Positions 1 through 4,674 of a stretch of DNA of 5,226 nucleotides are shown here, piece after piece. The position numbers and the translations under genes are program-made. Every line of letters begins with the position of its first letter. The first letter of the stretch is position 1. The notes under the pieces are model-generated. The model saw only the letters and a list, made by a program, of their open reading frames with translations, had not been told where the DNA came from and did not search any database. The DNA lies in NCBI GenBank assembly GCA_003132865.1, contig PKYZ01000678.1, forward strand, positions 1 to 5,226, given 5' to 3'. The stretch comes from Bryobacterales bacterium. GTDB lineage: Bacteria; Acidobacteriota; Terriglobia; Bryobacterales; Bryobacteraceae.

Positions 1-45
1 CCACCCGCCGCTACCGGCACCGGCAAAGGAGGGAACCAAAAGCTG

Positions 46-143
46 TTAGTAAGTGGCTTACTAAGTAGCGATGACACTTAGTCGAGTCCACTGTAAGTTA
101 CATTGCAGCGCGTCGGTTACTCCTGGCTGAGTAAGTGTTACTT
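46..143. repeat. cluster of short GTAA/TTAC palindromes
   Basis: This 98-bp stretch holds at least four perfect short inverted repeats built on the same GTAA/TTAC core. They are TTAGTAAG-TGG-CTTACTAA (46-64, 8-bp arms), TGTAA-G-TTACA (92-102), TTACTC-CTGGCT-GAGTAA (117-134) and AGTAA-GTG-TTACT (130-142). A CACTTAG copy lies at 76-82. The cluster begins just beyond the stop codon of the minus-strand gene 138-710, and its last palindrome overlaps that stop. None is followed by a U-tract, so an ordinary intrinsic terminator is unlikely. Repeated binding sites for a dimeric DNA-binding protein are possible. Function is unknown. Confidence 0.5.
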
Positions 144-710
144 CTCGGTTGCGATGGCGTGGCCGCGGTCGCTCGTCGCCAGTGAGCGTCCGTGCGTGGC
201 GCGCGTCGGCGCCGCGGTCGGTCTCCTGGCGTCGGCCAACGAGTCAGTTGCCAGCGCGATGGCCAACGAGTCGGTCGGCAGCGGGTCGGTCGCCAGCGAG
301 TCGGTCCGCAGCGCTCTCGCCGCCAGCGCTTCGGGCGAGTATGTCAAGCAGTCGCGCACCACCTGAAGGAACGGGTCGCGCGCGGTGACGGGCGAGCCGT
401 CCACGGTCGTGGTGTCGCGCCGGTCCAAGCGGCGGAGTTGCCAGCACCGTCCGGTAGCAAGCGATTCGATGTAGCTGTACCGCGTACCGTTGTGGGCGCG
501 CGACTGGACGGGGCTGGCGCCGTCGTCGCGGAGCAGCCAGATCGCGCGGAGGTGTCCCTTGCGGCCGTAAGCGGGCCGGACGTAGCCGCCGGCGACCAGG
601 TGTTGGGCGGCGGCGAACGTGCGGAAACCGAGAGACGTGCCGTCGGCGGCGTAGCAGGGGATCGCCGAGCGCGGGGGGCTGGTCGGGTTCATTGCCTTCA
701 TCGGCTTCAT
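138..710 (-). CDS. lineage-specific hypothetical protein with repetitive C-terminal tail
   Basis: The product is 190 aa from the ATG at 710. In-frame alternatives are ATG 701, ATG 692 and GTG 791, and no Shine-Dalgarno decides among them. Codons end mostly in G or C, which supports real coding in a high-GC genome. Residues 16-122 form the compact, plausible core: IPCYAADG at the start, a glycine/basic patch (VAGGYVRPAYGRKGHLRAIW, 39-58) and a WQLRRLDRRD segment (90-99). I know of no assigned function. It resembles hypothetical proteins I associate with Gemmata-type planctomycetes, but that is memory and not a search. Residues 131-160 are a low-complexity run of TDSLA-like pentapeptides encoded by a 15-bp DNA repeat, and the tail to 190 looks like expansion beyond the core. 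No signal peptide or membrane segment is seen. It is probably host chromosome rather than part of the mobile element. Confidence 0.7.
   Translation of the reverse strand: MKPMKAMNPTSPPRSAIPCYAADGTSLGFRTFAAAQHLVAGGYVRPAYGRKGHLRAIWLLRDDGASPVQSRAHNGTRYSYIESLATGRCWQLRRLDRRDTTTVDGSPVTARDPFLQVVRDCLTYSPEALAARALRTDSLATDPLPTDSLAIALATDSLADARRPTAAPTRATHGRSLATSDRGHAIATEK
235..336. repeat. 15-bp minisatellite inside the 3' part of gene 138-710
   Basis: Roughly seven head-to-tail units of consensus GCCAGCGAGTCGGTC occur at 235-249, 250-261 (12-nt short unit), 262-276, 277-291, 292-306, 307-321 and 322-336, with increasing divergence at the right end. Fifteen base pairs is a whole number of codons, so unit gain or loss keeps the minus-strand frame. 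There it encodes TDSLA-type pentapeptides. Confidence 0.75.
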
Positions 711-791
711 CGCTGATGGTCGCTGCCGTATCTGCTTCCAGGACGGCTCGTTGCGGTCGCCCGTAGCGGAACCGTCGTTCCCGAACGCCAC

Positions 792-1257
792 GCCGTGGGC
801 CGGTGTACGGTCCGTCCTGCCGTCCGCCGGAATAGGCCACCGTTCGCGCCAGGTTGGCCCGTGTCGCGCCGTCCGGCTCCGGGTTGGCCGGTTGTCGCCT
901 GGGGCCGCGGGGGCGTATCCTGCCGCCCCTTTACCCCCTTCCCCAGATCGTTTTCATCGGGACACACTCCAACCACGAGGGCCGGAGGGAAGGGGATTAA
1001 CGAGCGTCCCGTCGCTCGGCGTTATGCACCGCAGCAATGCCGCCGAGGACCGCGCATGCGTGCGTGGCGGGTGCGCTGGCGCCCGGACTGCTGCTGGTCT
1101 AACTCTTGGGTGGGATCTTTCGGAGGGTGCGGTTTGCCGCTGGCCTGTCGAACAGGTGCCCTGCTTCCTTTATACGCGGCAGGCAAGCGCGTCGTCAAGT
1201 TGGCGTACCATGAGAGCCCTGTTTTCGGCTCAATGATATTGTGGTATCCTGCTTGCT
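792..1257. other. gene-poor GC-rich spacer
   Basis: I found no convincing gene on either strand. The open frames here are high-GC shadows rich in Arg, Pro and Gly, without a ribosome binding site or recognisable domain. One perfect hairpin, CGAGCG-TCCCGT-CGCTCG, lies at 1001-1018 but has no T-tract. The base composition falls towards 1200-1257, just before the lower-GC block begins. This is therefore a plausible left edge of the mobile element, though no matching direct repeat was found at the other side. Confidence 0.4.
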
Positions 1258-1491
1258 GTGGAGCACCCGTTTGATGAGATGATACCGGATTGCGAAGCCA
1301 AGAGTATCCTCAAATACGCCTACGACACTCTTGGCCTATCTTCCGTGGAAGCTCGCCGGGTTCTGTACGACGCCTACGATCTTGCTAATTCAATTGACAC
1401 GCTTCTCAGTGGTGGCTCCTCCAAACTGATCCCGAGCATCATGAGGGAAGATCGTCAGCCAGGTTCTCAATCTGCCCACCAAGACTCTTGA
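1258..1491 (+). CDS. small hypothetical protein
   Basis: This 77-aa ORF starts at GTG 1258, with an in-frame ATG at 1279 as an alternative. It has balanced codon use and a believable helical composition from about residue 10 to 50 (EAKSILKYAYDTLGLSSVEA and VLYDAYDLANSIDTLL), followed by a polar tail. I do not recognise the family, and it has no obvious DNA-binding or membrane segment. There is no Shine-Dalgarno before the GTG. A TATCCT hexamer at 1245-1250 sits at -10 distance from the GTG, so a leaderless mRNA is conceivable, but no good -35 accompanies it. Its last 53 bp overlap the 3' end of the convergent coiled-coil gene. The polar tail (residues 60-77) is what that overlap encodes, so it may be read-through of a once shorter gene. 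It may be an accessory gene of the element. Confidence 0.45.
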   Translation: MEHPFDEMIPDCEAKSILKYAYDTLGLSSVEARRVLYDAYDLANSIDTLLSGGSSKLIPSIMREDRQPGSQSAHQDS

Positions 1492-1630
1492 TGCTTTTCT
1501 GCATCCGGCTTAATTGTTCATCAAAAGAACCGAACCTCTCTTCAAGGCTACTGATTTGCTCCGAAAGGTTCGAAATCCGCGCCGCCAAGTCCGAGAGCGC
1601 CTCAAGGATATCCTTCTCTTTAGTGCCCAT
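1439..1630 (-). CDS. small coiled-coil protein
   Basis: The protein is 63 aa from ATG 1630. The start is set by a clear Shine-Dalgarno, AAAGGA at 1639-1644 (minus strand), 8 nt upstream. From I8 to L61 the sequence is an unbroken heptad pattern. Hydrophobics fall at 8, 12, 15, 19, 22, 26, 29, 33, 36, 40, 43, 47, 50, 54, 57 and 61, alternating 4-3 throughout, with mostly polar residues (S, E, D, K, Q, R) between. That predicts one long parallel or antiparallel coiled coil and little else, with two Phe (33, 36) in the middle and a Gly pair (51-52) near the end. No catalytic motif is present and no named family is recognised. It lies downstream of the helicase gene on the same strand, separated by the repeat-rich origin-like region. 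A role as oligomerising accessory factor of the element is inference. Its 3' end overlaps the convergent ORF 1258-1491 by 53 bp. Confidence 0.72.
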   Translation of the reverse strand: MGTKEKDILEALSDLAARISNLSEQISSLEERFGSFDEQLSRMQKSIKSLGGQIENLADDLPS

Positions 1631-1638
1631 CCAGCATT

Positions 1639-1644
1639 TCCTTT
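1639..1644 (-). promoter_or_regulatory. Shine-Dalgarno of the coiled-coil gene
   Basis: AAAGGA on the minus strand with an 8-nt spacer to ATG 1630. It decides the start against the longer open frame that reaches to 1954. Confidence 0.75.
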
Positions 1645-1917
1645 GAAGTAGTGTACCATGGCCGTTTTCCTGCCTAAGACCCCGGATCGCGCGGAGCAAT
1701 GGGTCCTCGCCGCGACTGGCGGGGTGCCCTTGGGGCGGCGGACAACATCCCGTTGAGCTTCCGCAGCTTCGCCTCCCTCTGAAGGTTCCGACATTCTCGA
1801 AAAGGTCAGCGTGCCCTGTCGCGTTGTCGATAATCGGTCCGGACACCGCCTCGCGGCGCGAGACGCAGGTCTTAGGCGCTAACCGCGCGACATTCCGTGG
1901 GCACACCTTTCCTCCGC

Positions 1918-1946
1918 CTGAAACTTTCCCTACTGAAACTTTCCCT
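1918..1946. repeat. 15-bp tandem repeat CTGAAACTTTCCCT
   Basis: Two identical 14-bp copies (1918-1931 and 1933-1946) sit one base apart, giving a 15-bp period. A weaker third copy lies to the left (CCTTTCCTCC around 1906-1915). Each copy contains the odd-centred palindrome GAAACTTTC. The repeat is about 80 bp outside the inverted iteron sets on the non-helicase side, so it may be an accessory protein-binding site of the same origin-like region. That is inference. Confidence 0.65.
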
Positions 1947-2027
1947 TCTTGCACCGAAAGGCACGTTCAGTTAGGATGCAGGTCGCTAATGCACGCTCGT
2001 CATGGTTTCTTTTTATGGTTGCCTTCC

Positions 2028-2107
2028 GGTCCCAGCATTCGACCGTCTGGTCCCAGTCTGGAAACACTGCAACTGATAGAAAACGTTGCTTTGGTCCCAG
2101 GGTCCCA
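2028..2107 (+). repeat. left iteron set, GGTCCCA x4
   Basis: Four exact heptamers start at 2028, 2049, 2093 and 2101, with start spacings of 21, 44 and 8 bp. Three are followed by AG or GT, giving an extended GGTCCCAG. The copy at 2049 sits in TCTGGTCCCAGTCT (2046-2059), which matches the reverse complement of 2240-2253 at 13 of 14 positions. Confidence 0.8.
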
Positions 2108-2190
2108 GTATTTTGACCGAATTTCTTTTTTCCTCGCTGGCTCCTGTTGCCCATCGGGCACTCCCGTACTTCTTTTATTCAGATATAGAG

Positions 2191-2272
2191 TGGGACCACT
2201 GGGACCAATGTTGAAAACACTTGATTTAAACGTGGACCAAGACCGGGACCAGAGTGGGACACTACTTGGACA
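2191..2272 (-). repeat. right iteron set, TGGGACC and variants
   Basis: Two exact copies start at 2191 and 2200. Degenerate copies start at 2232 (GTGGACC), 2244 (CGGGACC), 2255 (TGGGACA) and 2266 (TTGGACA). The last four are spaced 12, 11 and 11 bp, about one helical turn each. The interval 2200 to 2244 (44 bp) equals the 2049 to 2093 interval in the left set. The outermost copies overlap the last codons of the helicase gene, which may explain their divergence. Confidence 0.72.
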
Positions 2273-3641
2273 TCTTTTTGCCCGGCTGGATGATCTGCCG
2301 ATATCGCCGAGGTCGCTCTTCTCCGTCGCGGTCCCTAAATTTCGTCCAGCCGAGCGATTTCAAGACGCTCGCCACAATGTTTTTGTGGGTTTGTTTCTGG
2401 TCCTTCGACTTCAATTCAAGGCACTCAGTTAGGATCTCCGTCACGCTGACGCTATCCCGTCCAGCAATCCATTCCGCGATCTTGGGCTCCCACGGGTGGG
2501 TCTCGTAGCGGTCTCGTTGTTCTCTCGCCGCCAGTTCCTCGTGCTCGGCATCCAGCCACCACTGTTCGCCATCCTTGTAATGCGCGGCCGCTTCGGCCCA
2601 CAGTTGGTCGCGGTCCCGTTTCAGCGCGGAGATATCGATGGTCCCGGTCTTGACCGGCCAGAAGCGGCGTCCGCCGGTGGGGTCCTTCAGGTACGAATCC
2701 TCGTTCGTGGTGGCGGCAAAGACACACCGACGGGGCACATTGACTGAATGCTTACCATACAGTGGCCTGTAGCGGTCCGTGCTGCGGGATATGAACATCT
2801 TGACGTGGGCGAGATCTACTGGTTTGAATGCGCTCAGCTCGGCTATTTCGACACACCAGATTCCGTTGAGCTGGATGGCGGCATCCTTAGTGCGAATATC
2901 TGGTAGCGTGTCGGTGAACCAGTCCTCCCCGAAGAGTGTGCTGAGGGCCGTACTCTTTAGCTTCCCCTGGCCGCCTTCCAGAACCATGCAAGTATCGACT
3001 TTTGCGCCTGGACTATAGATGCGCGCCGCCGCCGAGATTAGGAAGCACTCCCCAACCGCGATGGTGTACCTAGTGATGTCTGGTTTCACCAGCATGAACA
3101 GTCTTCCTCCTGGAATCCCTTCGACCGTATCGGCGTCGGCACCCAGGTATGTTTTGAGCCAGTAGTCGAGCCGCTCCCTTCCGTCCCACTCAAGCGAATC
3201 GAGATAGTCCCGGATTGGATGGTACGGGTGTTTACGCGCGACCGCGTACGCAGCCTGTCCTGCAATCTCTTTTCCAACCATGATCCCCTGGTGCTGTAGC
3301 CAGTTCGCCGCGTAGATATCGTGCACATCCGACCAATCAAATGGGAGGTTGGAGTCCTCGCCGTCCCACGGCGGCGCTTCTCTGGCAACGATGCGCTGAG
3401 CATTTTCGTCGAACGCCAGAACACCGCTCCATGCGGGAGCGTACTGGAAGGCGGTAATGGCATTAGCGAGGTTGGACGACGGCCGGCTGCTTTCGTCGTC
3501 ATCGTACAGCAAGCGTGACTTCCAACCTACGGTGATTGATTCCGCAGTATCCGGCTCGGGGTTAGCGTCGTCGGGCTGTATGTCGTGCTTTGCCCTGTGC
3601 CGAGTGGTCCGCGGTGGCTCGAATTGTGTTATCTTGGTCAT
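2262..3641 (-). CDS. VapE-family (virulence-associated E) SF3-type helicase, replication initiator candidate
   Basis: This 459-aa protein keeps the whole VapE ATPase core. Residues 140-165 hold the family's typical lead-in (HPIRDYLDSLEWDGRERLDYWL). The P-loop is 223-231 (GGQGKLKST, where Leu228 replaces the usual Gly before Lys229). A Walker B-like IWCVEIAEL spans 261-269. Sensor-1 is ATTN (310-313), followed by YLKDPTGGRRFWPV (317-330) with the arginine-finger region. Residues 385-450 look like the C-terminal winged helix with a GW turn (431-432). The family unwinds DNA during replication of prophages and satellites. There is no TOPRIM or zinc primase domain, so a primase must come from elsewhere. 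ATG 3641 is the only usable start, since an in-frame stop lies just upstream. Shine-Dalgarno AAGGAG (3655-3660) is 13 nt away, rather far. It follows the AlpA-like gene after 110 bp, probably in one operon. Its 3' end abuts the inverted iteron sets. Confidence 0.92.
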   Translation of the reverse strand: MTKITQFEPPRTTRHRAKHDIQPDDANPEPDTAESITVGWKSRLLYDDDESSRPSSNLANAITAFQYAPAWSGVLAFDENAQRIVAREAPPWDGEDSNLPFDWSDVHDIYAANWLQHQGIMVGKEIAGQAAYAVARKHPYHPIRDYLDSLEWDGRERLDYWLKTYLGADADTVEGIPGGRLFMLVKPDITRYTIAVGECFLISAAARIYSPGAKVDTCMVLEGGQGKLKSTALSTLFGEDWFTDTLPDIRTKDAAIQLNGIWCVEIAELSAFKPVDLAHVKMFISRSTDRYRPLYGKHSVNVPRRCVFAATTNEDSYLKDPTGGRRFWPVKTGTIDISALKRDRDQLWAEAAAHYKDGEQWWLDAEHEELAAREQRDRYETHPWEPKIAEWIAGRDSVSVTEILTECLELKSKDQKQTHKNIVASVLKSLGWTKFRDRDGEERPRRYRQIIQPGKKMSK

Positions 3642-3654
3642 GGCGTTGGGATAA

Positions 3655-3660
3655 CTCCTT
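3655..3660 (-). promoter_or_regulatory. Shine-Dalgarno of the VapE-family gene
   Basis: AAGGAG on the minus strand, 13 nt upstream of ATG 3641. The spacing is longer than the usual 5-10 nt. No other start codon is available between the in-frame stop at 3663-3665 and the ATG, so the start stands. Confidence 0.6.
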
Positions 3661-3751
3661 GGTCAGAGGGCATTCCTTCCGGGCGCGCTGCGGTTTCCGA
3701 GGCCGGGCGCGCCATTCCGTTTTGAGCGGTCGCGCCGCGCGCACACCAGTT

Positions 3752-4006
3752 TTACCTTAGACGACTTGCTATGGAGTGCGACGGTGAAGTGTCACCACCT
3801 ACAGCGTTACTCTCGATCCATTCCAATACCTCGGCGAGGTTGTACCGCACGGCGCCGCCGATTTTGTAGAACCTCGGACCGCGTCCGAACAACCTGTGCT
3901 TTTGCCACGTTCGCTTCTTGACGCCGGTGATTTCTTCCAAGTCCGCTTCGGTGACGAAACGCGGCGGTGGCGTAGTGTGTGCTAATAAGCTAAGTGTTTT
4001 CTGCAT
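3752..4006 (-). CDS. AlpA/excisionase-like winged HTH protein
   Basis: An 84-aa protein. Residues 17-66 match the MerR-like HTH of AlpA, Xis and 'helix-turn-helix domain 17' proteins: FVTEADLEEITGVKKRTWQKH (first helix pair), a GRGPRFYKIGGAVRYN wing, then LAEVLEWIES as the closing helix. The family binds DNA as small excisionases or as activators of prophage and satellite genes. The tail (67-84) is polar and looks unstructured. It sits just ahead of the VapE-family helicase on the same strand (110-bp gap) and back to back with an HTH repressor 59 bp away, the standard place for an AlpA/Xis regulator. ATG 4006 has no Shine-Dalgarno. A TATAAC hexamer at 4011-4016 lies so close that the mRNA could be leaderless. 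Excisionase versus transcriptional activator cannot be decided, since no integrase is in the window. Confidence 0.85.
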   Translation of the reverse strand: MQKTLSLLAHTTPPPRFVTEADLEEITGVKKRTWQKHRLFGRGPRFYKIGGAVRYNLAEVLEWIESNAVGGDTSPSHSIASRLR

Positions 4007-4065
4007 TCTCGTTATAGGATCTCATACCGGAGTAAAATATGTAAGAGACAGAAAGGAGACAGTTA
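4007..4065. promoter_or_regulatory. 59-bp divergent control region between AlpA-like and repressor genes
   Basis: For the plus-strand repressor, TAAAAT at 4033-4038 is a good -10, with no recognisable -35 17 bp upstream. For the minus-strand operon, TATAAC (4011-4016) with TTTTAC (4032-4037), spacer 15, is the best pair. The two candidate promoters overlap almost completely, so one bound regulator could block or switch both. Half-conserved TCTCGTTATAGG (4007-4018) and TCTCATACCGG (4020-4030) are possible operator half-repeats, but they are weak. The assignment is inference from position and motif only. Confidence 0.45.
4052..4058 (+). promoter_or_regulatory. Shine-Dalgarno fixing a TTG start
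   Basis: AAAGGAG lies 7 nt upstream of TTG 4066. No ATG or GTG has a comparable site, so it supports the unusual start codon of the HTH regulator. Confidence 0.75.
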
Positions 4066-4674
4066 TTGCCAGGAGAAGCGGATATCGTGATCCAAAGTGG
4101 TGATGGCAAGCAACACGTAGTCTCACGCGCAGAGTTCGATAGAGCGGTGGCTCAGGTGCAATCAGATGACTATTTCGGATCGTCTGGTCCTCGCAGCACG
4201 CGCGATGTGGTAGCCTGCGCCAGAGAACGGGAGCGGATGCTGTGTGACAAGACTATGGAAGCTCACCGGCGATGGATAGGGCAACAGGCCAGCCACCTCA
4301 TCGAAGCCTGTTCGGGAATGGCTATTGAGAACGATGATCAGCCCCCCAGGCTTCAGCCGCGCCGCCTAGATCTGGAGTATGCGATCACTTTGTTGCTGGA
4401 AGCTCGGCCGAACAAGCCCGGCCCCGGACGGCCAGGTTCCCCAAGAGTGAATGGCCCTCGATTGAAGGAGCTGCGGAGAGACGCCGGGATGACTCAGTCC
4501 GGTCTGGTCGATAGTGTTAATCGGCATCCCGGGCAACCCGTGGCCCTCAACCTGAAATCTCTGCGACGATACGAGCATTCCGAGCCGGGCGATCCGGAGA
4601 GGCTGGCCGTGATCGCTGCCATCCTAACGGATCGGCTTTCGCGCACGGTGACCGTCGAAGACATCACCTTCTAA
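4066..4674 (+). CDS. Cro/C1-type HTH regulator with C-terminal HTH, probable element repressor
   Basis: The product is 202 aa from TTG 4066, chosen because of the strong AAAGGAG upstream; GTG 4087 is the next option. Residues 130-200 form a Cro/C1 (XRE) fold: GPRLKELRRDAGMTQSGLVD (130-149) gives helices 1-2, NLKSLRRYEHSEPGDPERL (162-180) the recognition helix and following helix, and AVIAAILTDRL closes the domain. A proline/glycine linker (NKPGPGRPGSPR, 116-127) precedes it. Residues 1-110 are an unassigned, mostly helical region with charged stretches and no peptidase or recA-cleavage motif. The C-terminal position of the HTH is the reverse of lambda CI. Encoded divergently from the alpA-vapE operon, it is best explained as the repressor of that operon, as stl is in SaPIs. 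That role is inference from context. An antitoxin-type regulator is the alternative, but no toxin gene is adjacent. Confidence 0.82.
   Translation: MPGEADIVIQSGDGKQHVVSRAEFDRAVAQVQSDDYFGSSGPRSTRDVVACARERERMLCDKTMEAHRRWIGQQASHLIEACSGMAIENDDQPPRLQPRRLDLEYAITLLLEARPNKPGPGRPGSPRVNGPRLKELRRDAGMTQSGLVDSVNRHPGQPVALNLKSLRRYEHSEPGDPERLAVIAAILTDRLSRTVTVEDITF

Larger units (their letters stand above)
1631..2027. other. non-coding interval between coiled-coil gene and origin-like region
   Basis: No supported gene. The coiled-coil frame stays open back to 1954, but that extension reads as low-complexity Gly/Arg/Cys/Pro text and partly translates tandem DNA repeats, while a good ribosome site marks the ATG at 1630. 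The only clear structure is the 15-bp tandem repeat at 1918-1946. A short AT-rich run (TTTCTTTTTATGG) occurs at 2006-2018. Confidence 0.5.
2028..2272. other. putative replication origin: two inverted iteron sets around an AT-rich core
   Basis: Four exact GGTCCCA copies lie on the left (2028-2034, 2049-2055, 2093-2099, 2101-2107). Copies of the reverse complement lie on the right: exact TGGGACC at 2191-2197 and 2200-2206, and near matches at 2232-2238, 2244-2250, 2255-2261 and 2266-2272. Pairing left and right copies gives centre sums of 4298, 4299, 4299 and 4300, a dyad centred near 2149. The 83-bp core (2108-2190) is about 45% G+C by hand count (37/83), with AT-rich shoulders at about 2108-2131 and 2169-2188 and a small palindrome TGCCC-ATC-GGGCA at 2148-2160. 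The right set runs over the stop codon of the helicase gene. SaPI origins have this architecture: iterons in two sets around an AT-rich region, 3' of rep. No DnaA box was found. A long RNA hairpin or operator array is the alternative. Confidence 0.6.

Noticed and set aside
192..716. Plus-strand 174-aa open frame opposite the left gene
   Set aside because: Shadow of 138-710. The minus frame has G/C-ending codons and a compact core, while this one does not.
1001..1018. Intrinsic terminator
   Set aside because: The hairpin CGAGCG/CGCTCG is perfect but has no T-tract on either strand.
751..1236. Plus-strand 161-aa open frame in the GC-rich spacer
   Set aside because: Arg/Pro/Ala/Gly composition typical of a high-GC shadow frame, with no start signal.
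1510..1794. Minus-strand 94-aa open frame overlapping the coiled-coil gene in another frame
   Set aside because: Arg/Ser-rich shadow without a domain, while the overlapping frame has a clear heptad pattern.
1439..1954. 171-aa extension of the coiled-coil gene
   Set aside because: Residues before the ATG at 1630 are low-complexity and translate the 15-bp tandem repeat, and a strong Shine-Dalgarno marks the internal ATG.
1930..2154. Minus-strand 74-aa open frame downstream of the helicase gene
   Set aside because: Its sequence largely translates the GGTCCCA repeats (WDQ, CWDRK, LGPK), it has no convincing ribosome site, and it crosses half of the iteron array.
2028..2272. CRISPR array
   Set aside because: The repeats are only 7 bp, in two opposite orientations, with unequal spacing.
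1824..2432. Plus-strand 202-aa open frame across the origin-like region
   Set aside because: Antisense to the helicase 3' end and translating repeats; no ribosome site and no recognisable domain.
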